Shown here: positions 1-8,325 of the stretch, piece by piece
Layout of the letters: each line of letters begins with the position of its first letter
How positions within the stretch are numbered: position 1 is the stretch's first letter
Assembly: GCA_018993265.1 (NCBI GenBank)
Contig: JAGKSW010000168.1
Span: forward strand, 1-48,537
DNA from: Nostoc sp. TH1S01
GTDB taxonomy: Bacteria > Cyanobacteriota > Cyanobacteriia > Cyanobacteriales > Nostocaceae
DNA: 48,537 nucleotides
Direction of reading: 5' to 3'
Notes under the pieces: model-generated
Told to the model about the DNA's origin: nothing
The model's input: the letters and a program-made list of their open reading frames with translations, nothing else
Databases searched by the model: none
Program-made: the position numbers and the translations under genes

Positions 1-549
1 GGTGATGGTAACGATACCTTAACTGGTGATGCTGGTAACGATATCCTTAATGGTGATGCTGGTAACGATATCCTCAACGGTGGTAATGGCAACGATACCC
101 TGGCGGGTGGTGCTGGTAACGATACCTTAACTGGCGGCGATGGTAACGATACCTTAACTGGCGGCGATGGTAACGATAACTTAACTGGCGGTAATGGCAG
201 CGATAGCCTGACGGGTGGTGATGGTAACGATACCTTAACTGGCGGTGCTGGTAATGATAACTTAATTGGCGGTAATGGTTTGGACTTGTTGTTTGGTGGT
301 CTGGGTAGCGATATCCTCACTGGTGGCAATGCTCAGGATACTTTTATCTTGGCGGCGAATCAGGGTAATGATGTGATTACAGATTTCACGATAGGTACTG
401 ATTTGATTGGGCTGTCTGGTGGGTTGAGTTTCGCTCAACTCAGGTTTTCTGGTAGCAATATTTTGCTCAGTTCTACTGATGAGGTTTTGGCAACGCTGAC
501 CGGAATTAATACCGCAACGTTGACTGTTGCTGATTTTACTGTGATCTAA
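1..549 (+). CDS. RTX (hemolysin-type calcium-binding) protein, C-terminal part
   Basis: The reading frame is open from base 1, so the N-terminus lies outside the window; 182 residues remain. About twelve glycine/aspartate nonapeptides of the GGxGxDxLx type run over the first ~108 residues (bases 1-324). They are encoded by a nearly perfect 27-bp DNA repeat. In the RTX family such repeats form a calcium-filled parallel beta-roll in secreted proteins. After the roll come 'DTFILA', 'NDVITDF' and '[10 protein letters not shown]', the usual C-terminal closing segment of cyanobacterial RTX proteins and the likely region of the type I (ABC-exporter) secretion signal. Any enzymatic or adhesive domain would be upstream, so the activity cannot be read here. 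A hairpin follows at 585-615. Confidence 0.9.
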   Translation, partial: GDGNDTLTGDAGNDILNGDAGNDILNGGNGNDTLAGGAGNDTLTGGDGNDTLTGGDGNDNLTGGNGSDSLTGGDGNDTLTGGAGNDNLIGGNGLDLLFGGLGSDILTGGNAQDTFILAANQGNDVITDFTIGTDLIGLSGGLSFAQLRFSGSNILLSSTDEVLATLTGINTATLTVADFTVI

Positions 550-584
550 CTCGTAGTCTGGCAAACAAACTATGAGATGGCATA

Positions 585-615
585 GATACCCGACTTTTTC
601 AAAAAGTCGGGTATC
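585..615. terminator. Hairpin between convergent genes, probable bidirectional terminator
   Basis: A perfect palindrome (arms GATACCCGACTTTTT around one C) lies between the convergent ends of the RTX gene and the FAD oxidoreductase gene. The arms contain T and A runs, so transcripts in both directions would form a GC stem next to a U stretch. The same GATACCCGACTT core is found in the mobile-element-like repeat at 30346-30448. Confidence 0.6.
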
Positions 616-686
616 TTGTAACCCAGCAAAATTAATGGGACAGACCACTAATTTATTGAGGTTGGCTGGCTTTGATTGCTATCCCG

Positions 687-2195
687 TTAAATCTGCAAAT
701 TCTTTAATAACTCTGCTGTTTGCGATCGCTCCACCAAGCTATTTGCACATAAAATACCAGAAGCGGCAACTGCTGGTACACCAATTCCAGGTATGGTGCT
801 GTCCCCTACACGATACAAACCGGAAATTGGCGTGTGTGTACTCGGAAACATCGCTTTACCCGCAGCGATGGCAGGGCCATAAGTTCCCTGATATCTTCGT
901 AAATAATGAGCATGAGTTAATGGTGTCCCGATAAGTTCTAACACTACACGTTCTCGAATATCCGGGATAATTCGCTCTAAGGCGCGGTATAAAGTTTGGG
1001 CTTTCTCTTTTTTCTTGGCTTCATAACCCTGATTTCGTTCCCAGCCAGCAAACGGTTCTAGGGTGTAAGCATGAACTACATGATGTCCCTCTGGCGCGAG
1101 AGTTGCATCCCACACACTAGGAATGGAAATCATGCAAGTATTACCAGGGGTGGTGATATCTTGGTGGGAGCCGTGAACTACAACATGATGTCCTGTTAAA
1201 TTTTCCAGTCCCTCGCTACGAATACCCAAATGTAAATGGATGAAACTCTCAACGGCTGGTGTATGCAATGCAGTTTGGCGATAAGCTTGAGGTAAATCTT
1301 CGGGACGCAATAGTTGATTGTAAGTATCCCAAATTGTCGCGTTGGAAATTACAATTGGTGCTTTGAGGATTTCCCCTTTCTTTAACCTTACACCCACAGC
1401 TTTACCAGAGTCTACGAGAATTTGCTCAACGTGACAGCCTAAGCGTAACTTGCCACCCCAGCGTTCTAAACCACGCACCAAAGCATTAACAATTGCCGCA
1501 CTACCCCCCACAGGATACTCAACTCCGCGCCCACGTTCACCTAACATAAAAGCGACTTCTGGGGCAATTGTGCCATGTGCCTTTAAGCCAGAAAGTAGAA
1601 AACATTCTACATCGATGAGTCGTCTTACCCAAGGGTCTTTGACAGTGGCATCCATAACAGTGCCAGCTGAAGACTGCACCAAAGGCAAGTAAGGTAACAT
1701 TTTACCCAGCGATCGCACATAATTTAGTAACACAAAAATTACTTGCCAGTCAGCCCTTAAAGCCAAAGTAGGTATATCTTTCATACCTTCATACAAACCT
1801 AATAAGCGGGCGGCGAAATTTTGAAACTCTGCTGCACCTTGGGGTGTAATTGTTTGTAGCTCATGATGCAATCTTTGCAAATTGCTGTAAATTGCTACAC
1901 TCGCTTCCGGAAAATGGTAATGTCCTAAAGGATCATAAGGTATAACTTGGAGGGATTCTCCCAGAACATCAAGAACTTGTTTTACAGGATTTAAACTATC
2001 CTTTCCTGAAAGTCCACAATAAAAAGAGGGGCCAGAATCAAATTCAAATCCTCGTCGTCGAAAGCTATGGGCTGCACCACCGGGAATTGTATGGCTTTCA
2101 CACACAATTACTCGCTTGCCATACCGTGCAAGTAAAGCCGCAGCACATAACCCACCAATACCGCTACCGATAACTATGACATCGTTGTTTGTCAT
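687..2195 (-). CDS. FAD-dependent carotenoid isomerase/desaturase-family oxidoreductase (CrtISO/CrtH-like)
   Basis: 502 residues, the usual length of cyanobacterial CrtISO-type proteins (about 500). The N-terminus has the dinucleotide-binding motif VIGSGIGG (residues 8-15), followed by 'ESHTIPGGAAHSFRRRGFEFDSGPS', here quoted in two parts: ESHTIPGGAAHSF and GFEFDSGPS. These are typical of the carotene cis-trans isomerase, retinol saturase and phytoene desaturase superfamily. The C-terminus 'YRVGDSTIPGIGVPAVAASG' is the conserved second FAD-contact region. CrtISO converts poly-cis-lycopene to the all-trans form. Paralogues act on other polyenes, so the substrate is not certain. The gene diverges from the MlaF-like gene. 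Its start codon (ATGACAAAC) lies inside a heptamer repeat, with GGA eight bases upstream. Confidence 0.8.
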   Translation of the reverse strand: MTNNDVIVIGSGIGGLCAAALLARYGKRVIVCESHTIPGGAAHSFRRRGFEFDSGPSFYCGLSGKDSLNPVKQVLDVLGESLQVIPYDPLGHYHFPEASVAIYSNLQRLHHELQTITPQGAAEFQNFAARLLGLYEGMKDIPTLALRADWQVIFVLLNYVRSLGKMLPYLPLVQSSAGTVMDATVKDPWVRRLIDVECFLLSGLKAHGTIAPEVAFMLGERGRGVEYPVGGSAAIVNALVRGLERWGGKLRLGCHVEQILVDSGKAVGVRLKKGEILKAPIVISNATIWDTYNQLLRPEDLPQAYRQTALHTPAVESFIHLHLGIRSEGLENLTGHHVVVHGSHQDITTPGNTCMISIPSVWDATLAPEGHHVVHAYTLEPFAGWERNQGYEAKKKEKAQTLYRALERIIPDIRERVVLELIGTPLTHAHYLRRYQGTYGPAIAAGKAMFPSTHTPISGLYRVGDSTIPGIGVPAVAASGILCANSLVERSQTAELLKNLQI

Positions 2196-2277
2196 TTGTC
2201 CTTTATCCTTTGTCCTTTGTATAAATCTTAATGACCAATGACCAATGACCTTTGACTATTGACTAGTGACTAATGAC
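2190..2277. repeat. STRR heptamer array (ATGACCA type) in a divergent promoter
   Basis: The array has degenerate copies of ATGACCA/ATGACTA towards the right gene and GACAAAG/GACAAAT (read on the minus strand) towards the left gene. It fills the whole gap between two divergent genes. ATG ACA of the left gene and ATG ACT of the right gene are both part of the repeat pattern. Tandem heptamers of this kind are characteristic of Nostocales genomes. Confidence 0.85.
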
Positions 2278-3055
2278 TGAACCACTGATTGAACTGAAAG
2301 GCGTTTCTAAGTCCTTTGGTAACAATAAGGTTTTAGATAATGTAGATTTGACAATATACCGAGGAGAAGCACTGGGAATTATCGGCCCTTCCGGTACTGG
2401 AAAATCGACAATTTTAAGAGTGATAGCAGGATTAACTAACCCTGATGAGGGCGAAATATATGTACAGGGAGTGCGACGTGAAGGGTTGATAGAAGATGGT
2501 GCTGACCCAATTGGTATTGGGATGGTATTTCAGCAAGCGGCATTATTTGATTCGTTGAATGTAGATGAGAATGTCGGATTTTTACTGTATCAAAATTCCC
2601 AGTTACCGCGATCGCAAATTCGAGAACTAGTCAAAGAAAAATTAGACATGGTTGGTTTACCAGGAATCAGTCATCTCTATCCCTCGGAACTTTCTGGTGG
2701 GATGCGTAAACGAGTGAGTTTTGCCCGTGCAATTATGTCTAACCCCGAAAATCCCAAAGAAGGGCCAGAAGTTTTACTCTACGATGAACCCACAGCCGGA
2801 CTCGACCCCATTGCTTCGACAGTTATTGAAGACTTGATTCGTGATTTGCAAGGGATGCACGGAGTTTGTAGTACTTATGCCATTGTTACCCACCAAGATA
2901 GTACGATTCGCCGGACAGCTGATAGACTAGTGTTTCTCTACCAAGGTAGAGTGCAGTGGCAAGGTACAGTTAGTGAAATGGATAGCACCGACCACCCATT
3001 AATTAGACAATTTATGAGTGGGAGTGTGCAAGGGCCGATTCAAGTTGTTGGTTAG
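2273..3055 (+). CDS. ABC transporter ATP-binding protein, MlaF-like (MCE/lipid transport)
   Basis: 260 residues with a complete ABC ATPase set: Walker A GPSGTGKST (38-46), Q-loop 'MVFQQAALFDSLNV' (84-97), signature LSGGMRKRV (140-148), Walker B VLLYDEP (167-173) and a D-loop/H-loop region ending 'AIVTHQ'. The phenylalanine-rich 'QQAALFDSLNV' Q-loop and 'LSGGMRKRVSFARA' are typical of MlaF/TTG2A ATPases, which energise phospholipid transport between membranes. The MCE substrate-binding protein follows 16 bp after the stop. The MlaE-type permease is not in this window; in cyanobacteria it is commonly encoded elsewhere. The start codon lies in the heptamer repeat and lacks a clear Shine-Dalgarno sequence. 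Confidence 0.9.
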   Translation: MTEPLIELKGVSKSFGNNKVLDNVDLTIYRGEALGIIGPSGTGKSTILRVIAGLTNPDEGEIYVQGVRREGLIEDGADPIGIGMVFQQAALFDSLNVDENVGFLLYQNSQLPRSQIRELVKEKLDMVGLPGISHLYPSELSGGMRKRVSFARAIMSNPENPKEGPEVLLYDEPTAGLDPIASTVIEDLIRDLQGMHGVCSTYAIVTHQDSTIRRTADRLVFLYQGRVQWQGTVSEMDSTDHPLIRQFMSGSVQGPIQVVG

Positions 3056-3071
3056 GTGGTTGGAGAAACAA

Positions 3072-4502
3072 ATGCGAGAATTAATCACAAACCGTTTCAC
3101 ATCTAGACGAACGCTGAGAGAAGGTTCAGTCGGGTTATTGCTCTTGCTGGGGCTAGGTTCCTTTGGAGCGATCGTTCTGTGGTTGAATGGAGTGAGTGCC
3201 GGACGCAGCTCGTATAAGTTCATCGTCGAATTTGCCAACGCTGGGGGAATGCAAAAAGGTGCATCAGTCCGTTATCGTGGTGTGAAAGTCGGCAAAATTT
3301 CCGAGATCCGCCCCAAACCAAATGCTATTGATGTAGAAATAGAAATTGCTCCCGCAGATTTAATCATTCCCAGTGATGTCAAGATTGATGCTAACCAAAG
3401 TGGATTAATTAGTGAAAGTATTATCGACATTACACCCAGAACATCGCTAGTCGGTGAGGTGAAGGCGAAACCTTTAGAGAGAGGCTGTAATCAAAGCTTA
3501 ATTGTTTGTAATGGTTCTCGCTTGAAGGGTCAAATTGGTATTAGTGTTGATGACTTAATTCGTAGCACTACAGAATTAGCTACTTTGTACAACGACCCAA
3601 AATTTTATCAAAGAGTTAATAGACTATTAGAAAGTTCCGCCGCCGCCGCCACCAACGTTGCAGCCCTCACTCAAGATTTTAGAGGTTTAACGAAAGGCTT
3701 CCAAGGACAGCTAAATACATTTGGTGCAACAGCTAACTCTGTACAACGCGCCACAAATGAACTCACTGCATCGACTACAAAAACAGCTAATCAATTAAGC
3801 GTAACTGCTAGTCAGTTTGGTGCAACGGCCAAAGAATTTGGCGTAACTGCTACTACAGCCAATCGTTTGCTAACTAACTTAGATGATTTGGTCACTACTA
3901 ATCGTTCATCGTTAGTCGGCGCTCTGAATAATATTACCGAAACTAGCAATCAATTACGTGCCACTGTCACTAGTTTATCGCCATCACTAAATCGCTTAAC
4001 CCAAGGTGAAGTAATCAAAAATTTAGAAACACTTTCAGCTAATGCAGCCCAAGCTTCTGCTAATTTACGTGATGCGACAAAAACTTTAAATGATCCCAAA
4101 AATGTCTTGTTACTACAACAAACTTTAGATTCAGCCAGAGTCACTTTTGAAAATACCCAAAAAATTACATCTGATTTAGATGAATTGACAGGTGATCCCA
4201 AGTTTAGAGACAATCTCCGGCAATTAGTTAACGGCTTGAGTGGTTTAGTTTCTTCTACACAACAAATGCAGCAACAAATTCAGTTTGCGGCAACTTTAGA
4301 TGGAATGAAATTAGCAGCAATTAAACCAAATATAGTATTTCCTACAGCAGTAGCAACTGAACAAACAACATTGATTAATCCTGCAACTCCTGTTGTCAAA
4401 ACTTTAGAAAAAGAAACTCAATCTCCTGATTTAGCAACTCTGAATTCCTCCCAAGAAAAATTATTACAGCAGCTACGAGAACATAGTAAACAAAAAAAAT
4501 AA
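3072..4502 (+). CDS. MCE (MlaD/Ycf22-like) substrate-binding protein
   Basis: 476 residues from the ATG at 3072, which has GGTGG and GGAG 8-18 bases upstream. A GTG at 3018 would overlap the ATPase gene and is less likely. One membrane segment (about residues 18-38, GLLLLLGLGSFGAIVLWLNG) is followed by an MCE domain (about 46-130: 'GASVRYRGVKVGKI', 'DANQSGLISESIIDI'). A long helical, Thr/Ala/Asn-rich C-terminal region (about 170-440) probably forms the extended tunnel or needle seen in MCE proteins. With the MlaF-like ATPase upstream it should carry lipids across the cell envelope. The plastid/cyanobacterial name for this type is ycf22. The start is the main uncertainty. Confidence 0.85.
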   Translation: MRELITNRFTSRRTLREGSVGLLLLLGLGSFGAIVLWLNGVSAGRSSYKFIVEFANAGGMQKGASVRYRGVKVGKISEIRPKPNAIDVEIEIAPADLIIPSDVKIDANQSGLISESIIDITPRTSLVGEVKAKPLERGCNQSLIVCNGSRLKGQIGISVDDLIRSTTELATLYNDPKFYQRVNRLLESSAAAATNVAALTQDFRGLTKGFQGQLNTFGATANSVQRATNELTASTTKTANQLSVTASQFGATAKEFGVTATTANRLLTNLDDLVTTNRSSLVGALNNITETSNQLRATVTSLSPSLNRLTQGEVIKNLETLSANAAQASANLRDATKTLNDPKNVLLLQQTLDSARVTFENTQKITSDLDELTGDPKFRDNLRQLVNGLSGLVSSTQQMQQQIQFAATLDGMKLAAIKPNIVFPTAVATEQTTLINPATPVVKTLEKETQSPDLATLNSSQEKLLQQLREHSKQKK

Positions 4503-4953
4503 AAATAGGAAATTAAGATAATATAGCAGGAGGTTTTGCTTCGACTCCGCTCACCAAACGGAGTTAAGAGTAAAAATTTTATTCTTACTGGAATTCCAGC
4601 TTTCCAAATGTCCTAATACTAAATCGATATGAAGAAAGCCTTGGTTCGGCTTTGTCGTTGCTGATAGCCTAGGCAGGCTTTGTTTGTATAGCCCCAGACT
4701 TCCAGTCTGAGGGGTGTATTCCCAACACCAATAGAGAATTTGTCTACAACGTCTCTACAAATTTGACTGCAATTTGATATAAATCTAGAAATTGTCAACC
4801 TCTCAACTGCTATACATCTCAAGATATAGAAACAGTATAATTTTTTGATTTAAATCTATTCTCAAGATAGTAGATATACTCTCTGAAACATCCTAATCTA
4901 GTTCTCGAACCTATGAAACAACATACTTTTCTTTAAAATCGAGGACATTTATT
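4503..4953. other. Intergenic region with small palindromes
   Basis: No convincing coding frame. It holds short palindromic stretches of the kind scattered in Nostocales genomes, mainly the hairpin at 4692-4714, and presumably the promoter of the following gene. That gene has GAGGAC about ten bases before its ATG. Confidence 0.5.
4692..4714. repeat. Small dispersed palindrome
   Basis: CCCCAGACT and AGTCTGAGGGG pair around TCC, with a two-base bulge. There is no T run next to it, so it looks like a dispersed intergenic palindrome, not a terminator. Confidence 0.5.
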
Positions 4954-5361
4954 ATGGCTAATGAAAAATTTAAAAAAGCAGTAGATTCATCCGAAAGAGC
5001 AGAAGTAGATACTTATGATAGAGGCATTGTTCCTGCTGAAACTGCTGCTCGTAAAGAAAGAGAGGGAGATTTATATAAAACATTACCCACAGAAGAAAGA
5101 GAAGCAGCAGCCCCTACTGATGACCAAACCGATGCAGAAAGTATCCACACTACAGACGGTTACACAGTAGATAAAGAAGGTTTATTAAATAACTACGCAA
5201 TTGAACCAGAAATGTATTACGAAGTTCCTGGTGATGCACGTCAAGAAGTTGCTGAAGATAGCGCACAACGCTTAGAGGAACTTCAAGAAGTCAAAGAAGA
5301 TAAGGAAGGTGAGTTAACCGAAGAAGGTGACAGACGTGGTAGAGGTCAAGGAATAGTTTAG
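4954..5361 (+). CDS. Small acidic, hydrophilic, probably disordered protein of unknown function
   Basis: 135 residues with a clear ribosome-binding site (GAGGAC) before ATG. The composition is dominated by Glu, Asp, Lys, Arg and Ala, with hardly any hydrophobic core, no cysteine and no membrane segment. The low-complexity pattern ('VDSSERAEVDTYDRG', 'GDARQEVAEDSAQRLEEL') suggests an intrinsically disordered or partly helical protein. Such proteins are often stress-related in cyanobacteria, but no family is recognised and no function is claimed. It is a stand-alone gene ended by the terminator at 5474-5507. Confidence 0.75.
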   Translation: MANEKFKKAVDSSERAEVDTYDRGIVPAETAARKEREGDLYKTLPTEEREAAAPTDDQTDAESIHTTDGYTVDKEGLLNNYAIEPEMYYEVPGDARQEVAEDSAQRLEELQEVKEDKEGELTEEGDRRGRGQGIV

Positions 5362-5473
5362 TAATTGAAGAATACAGAAGCCAGAATAGAGAATTCAGAA
5401 TCCATATTCTGACTCCTAGATTGTATTTAGATCACTCTCACTCGCCAATTCTTTTATAAAACTCCACCAATAA

Positions 5474-5507
5474 CCTCTCTTAAAATTGTTAAGAGGGGTT
5501 TTATTTT
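5474..5507 (+). terminator. Rho-independent terminator
   Basis: The stem CCTCTCTTAA/TTAAGAGGGG around AATTG is followed directly by TTTTATTTT. It ends the gene at 4954-5361. Confidence 0.85.
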
Positions 5508-5508
5508 A

Positions 5509-5544
5509 CAGCACTTTCAACTCAGCACTCAGCACTCAGCACTT
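5509..5544. repeat. STRR heptamer array (CTCAGCA/TGCTGAG type)
   Basis: About four copies of CTCAGCA lie at the 3' end of the acyl-CoA dehydrogenase gene. The last four residues (SAEC) and the stop codon of that gene, read on the minus strand, fall within the repeat. Confidence 0.85.
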
Positions 5545-6728
5545 TTATTGAGTGCGGCTTTACCTAAAGATTGACAAATTACATCATTTTGTGGTGTGTG
5601 AATACGACTGCACAAAACATCACGATAATGTCTTTCTAAAGGATTCTTTTTTGTTAATCCAGGATTACCGATAAGTTCTAAACCAATTTCTACTGCACGA
5701 ATGGAGTTGGTTGTGCTGAGATATTTTACAGCTTGTGCTTGTAATTCTGCATTAGGTTCAGACTCGCCTTTGTCAATTGCTTGTGCCAAGTTGTAAATTA
5801 GTTGGCGGTTAGCATACAGCAGTGCTTCGATTTCACCAACAGCTATTTGAAAGCGTGACAAACTAGCCAGGGGTGTTCCCAAATTTGACGGAGTGCGATC
5901 GCCCAGGTATTCTATTAACCAGTCTCGCGCAGCTGTGGCAACTCCTAAATACAATGCACTCAAGGTCAAGCTATTCCACACGGCTGTCATTGGGTCTGGT
6001 GGTGATTTAATAGCAACAGGACGAATATCTAAAGCATATTCATCGGGAATTAGGACATTTTCTAAAATTAAATCATGGCTTCCAGTCGCTCTCATTCCCA
6101 AATGATCCCAAGTTTCGACAATTCGCAACCCAGGTAAGTCACGAGGAACTAAAAAATTACCAACTTGGGGTTCATCTTCGGTTGTTTTTGCCCAAACCAC
6201 AAAGTAGCTGAGAATTGGACTACCTGTGGTGTATTGTTTATGTCCAGTTAACAGCCAGCCTTGTGCTGTTTTTTGGGCAGTTGTCGCTGGTAAACCGCCT
6301 CTGGCTGGTGTACCTAACTCTGGTTCTACACGGGCGGCGTTGATAAGGGCGGAGTTGGCGATCGCTTCCCGACAAACTTTCTTGTATACTTCAGGATGCC
6401 AGGAACGGCTACGATTAGCTTTAGCGTGTTGTAAATAGTGCATATTCAAAACTAAAGCCGTAGAAGCATCACCACGGGCTATCCCCTCAATAACTTGACA
6501 AATACTAGCCAGTCCTAAATCCTGTCCTCCCAAATCACGGGGAATTGTTAAACCCAACAGTCCCGCTTCATGCAGCGCCGTAAAATTCTCAAAAGGAAAT
6601 GAACCATCTTTATCATGCACTGCGGCGCGAGTCGCAAAATCTTGTGATAGGGTTTTAACTTGATCAAAAAGTGATAAAGAAGTTTCTAAACCTTGATTTA
6701 CAAAAGTTTCTAGTACTAGTTGCTTCAT
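5529..6728 (-). CDS. Acyl-CoA dehydrogenase family flavoprotein
   Basis: 399 residues, a normal length for the family. The three-domain fold is visible: an N-terminal helical part with 'GLLGLTIPRDLGGQDLGL', a middle beta part with 'GWLLTGHKQYTTGSP' and 'THDHLGM'-like 'WDHLGMRATGSHDLIL', and a C-terminal helical bundle with 'RDVLCSRIHTPQND'. The family oxidises acyl-CoA esters or, in relatives such as the DszC/SfnB and hydroxylase groups, uses reduced flavin for monooxygenation. 'GMRATGSHDL' is found in both, so the substrate is open. The neighbours do not form a fatty-acid pathway. The protein end (SAEC) is encoded by a heptamer repeat, so the original C-terminus was probably slightly different. 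Confidence 0.8.
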   Translation of the reverse strand: MKQLVLETFVNQGLETSLSLFDQVKTLSQDFATRAAVHDKDGSFPFENFTALHEAGLLGLTIPRDLGGQDLGLASICQVIEGIARGDASTALVLNMHYLQHAKANRSRSWHPEVYKKVCREAIANSALINAARVEPELGTPARGGLPATTAQKTAQGWLLTGHKQYTTGSPILSYFVVWAKTTEDEPQVGNFLVPRDLPGLRIVETWDHLGMRATGSHDLILENVLIPDEYALDIRPVAIKSPPDPMTAVWNSLTLSALYLGVATAARDWLIEYLGDRTPSNLGTPLASLSRFQIAVGEIEALLYANRQLIYNLAQAIDKGESEPNAELQAQAVKYLSTTNSIRAVEIGLELIGNPGLTKKNPLERHYRDVLCSRIHTPQNDVICQSLGKAALNKSAEC

Positions 6729-6790
6729 TTTAATGCCAGCCCAAAATTGACTTAAAATTACAGATAATAGTCAAAAAATCGCAAATAACT

Positions 6791-7012
6791 ATGCACCCGA
6801 TATTAAAAGTTGATATTTCTGAACTCAGCATATCTGAGCGAATACAGCTTGCAGAAGATTTATGGGACAGCATTCTGACTGATAGTAATGCAGTGACTCT
6901 GAGCGAGGAACAAAAGCAAGAATTGGATAGACGCTTAGAAGTACATAAACAAAACCCAAACCGGGGTTCAAGTTGGGAGCAGGTTAAGCAGCGACTGGGT
7001 TTTGCTCAATAA
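6791..7012 (+). CDS. Type II antitoxin, putative addiction module component family
   Basis: 73 residues. The pattern 'ISELSISERIQLAEDLWDSI' and 'LSEEQKQELDRRLEVHKQNP' is the family signature of the small RelB-like 'putative addiction module component' antitoxins (TIGR02574 type). The C-terminal 'GSSWEQVKQRL' is the usual toxin-wrapping end. The stop codon TAA shares its last A with the ATG of the toxin gene, so the two are translationally coupled. It should bind and neutralise the toxin encoded next. Confidence 0.9.
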   Translation: MHPILKVDISELSISERIQLAEDLWDSILTDSNAVTLSEEQKQELDRRLEVHKQNPNRGSSWEQVKQRLGFAQ

Positions 7013-7308
7013 TGTATCAGTTAATAGTTAGTCCAGAAGCAGAGCTTAATATCCAAAATGGCTTTGAATGGTATGAGCAACGTAGCTCTGGATTAGGTTC
7101 TGAATTTGTCCGCGCTGTCGATAGCAGTTTCGCACTTATCGGACGTAACCCTTTAGCTTATCCGATAGTGTATCAGCAAGTGCGACGGCTGCTAATCCGG
7201 CGGTTTCCTTTTGGGGTGATGTACGTTGTAGAAGAAGATGTGATCACTATCATTGCTTGTTTTCACGTTAAACGTGATCCAAAGCAATGGCAAGATAGAA
7301 AAATTTAA
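7012..7308 (+). CDS. RelE/ParE family toxin
   Basis: 98 residues with the RelE/ParE fold signature: 'SPEAELNIQNGFEWYEQRSSG' at the N-terminus, 'LLIRRFPFGVMYVVEEDVITI' in the beta-sheet core and the C-terminal 'IIACFHVKRDPKQW'. RelE members cleave mRNA on the ribosome and ParE members inhibit gyrase; the sequence does not decide between them. It begins one base inside the antitoxin stop codon, the normal arrangement for such pairs. Both ORFs look intact. Confidence 0.9.
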   Translation: MYQLIVSPEAELNIQNGFEWYEQRSSGLGSEFVRAVDSSFALIGRNPLAYPIVYQQVRRLLIRRFPFGVMYVVEEDVITIIACFHVKRDPKQWQDRKI

Positions 7309-7320
7309 ATCGACCTTTAC

Positions 7321-8325
7321 TTACCTAGTTTCTACTCCCCCACTCTCTATTTTTGAGCTTCCACCTCCGCAAGCAAACATGTGTAGACACAACTGCTGGG
7401 AAAGTTCTTTACACACTTCGACTCCCCGTACGCTGTTACCTCGCGCATCTAAGGGTGGCGAAAATACTCCAATCCCCATCTGATTGGGTACAACTGCAAG
7501 AATTCCGCCACAAACGCCACTTTTAGCGGGAATACCGACTGTATACGCCCATTCGCCTGCAAAGTTGTACATTCCACAGGTGTACATAAGGCTGAGAATA
7601 TCCTTTATATATTGATGGTCTACAGCTCGTTTACCTGTGATGGGGTTAATACCTTTATTTGCCAATGTCGCCGCCATAACTGCTAAGTCGTGGCAATTCA
7701 CTATCACGGCACATTGCTGAAAATAAAGGTCTAATGCTTCTTCTATATTTTGGTCGATCATGCCAAAGTTCAGCATCAGGTGAGCCATTGCGCGGTTGCG
7801 ATGTCCGGTGCTGCGTTCGGAAGTAAATACTGATATATCTACAAATACGTCGTGGCCGGTGTAGCGATGGAACATATCAAGGACGCGGTTGAGGCGTTCG
7901 GTTGCACCATCTCCTTTAATTAAGCTGGTGGTGGCGATCGCACCAGCATTTACCATTGGGTTATATGGTCGCTTCGATTGCTCATCCAAAATAATTGAGT
8001 TGAATGCGTCTCCTGTTGGTTCTACGCCAACTCTGGTCAACACATAATCTCGCCCATGATCTTCTAGTGCTAGTCCGTAAGCAAAAACTTTCGATATGGA
8101 CTGGATAGTAAATAGTTGTTGATAATCCCCAACTTCATACACTTGGCCATCTACAGTCACGATGCAAATGCTAAATAAATCCGGATTTACTTTTGCTAAT
8201 TCTGGAATATAGTTTGCGACTGCACCTTCTTGCAGAGACTTGTACTTAGAATGCAAGTCTTGGAGAACAGATAACAATGATGATGAATTTATTTCTAAAT
8301 CTCCTGAATTTGCTTGTTTTGCCAT
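7321..8325 (-). CDS. glsA: Glutaminase (serine-dependent, beta-lactamase fold)
   Basis: 334 residues. It hydrolyses L-glutamine to glutamate and ammonia in the cytoplasm. The catalytic S-x-x-K is S76-I-S-K79 in '[16 protein letters not shown]'. Other family blocks are '[12 protein letters not shown]', '[12 protein letters not shown]', '[14 protein letters not shown]', '[11 protein letters not shown]', '[20 protein letters not shown]' and the closing '[14 protein letters not shown]'. It is transcribed towards the toxin-antitoxin pair, with 12 bp between the ends. No NtcA-type GTA-N8-TAC site was found by eye upstream. No strong Shine-Dalgarno precedes the start, but the start matches the usual family length. 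Confidence 0.95.
   Translation of the reverse strand: MAKQANSGDLEINSSSLLSVLQDLHSKYKSLQEGAVANYIPELAKVNPDLFSICIVTVDGQVYEVGDYQQLFTIQSISKVFAYGLALEDHGRDYVLTRVGVEPTGDAFNSIILDEQSKRPYNPMVNAGAIATTSLIKGDGATERLNRVLDMFHRYTGHDVFVDISVFTSERSTGHRNRAMAHLMLNFGMIDQNIEEALDLYFQQCAVIVNCHDLAVMAATLANKGINPITGKRAVDHQYIKDILSLMYTCGMYNFAGEWAYTVGIPAKSGVCGGILAVVPNQMGIGVFSPPLDARGNSVRGVEVCKELSQQLCLHMFACGGGSSKIESGGVETR

Noticed and set aside
262-648. Minus-strand ORF of 128 codons across the RTX gene end
   Set aside because: It is the complement of the glycine/aspartate repeat and the hairpin; the plus frame has a clear protein family.
3018-3071. GTG start of the MCE gene at 3018
   Set aside because: It would overlap the ATPase gene and add residues without similarity; ATG 3072 has a good ribosome-binding site just before the membrane segment.
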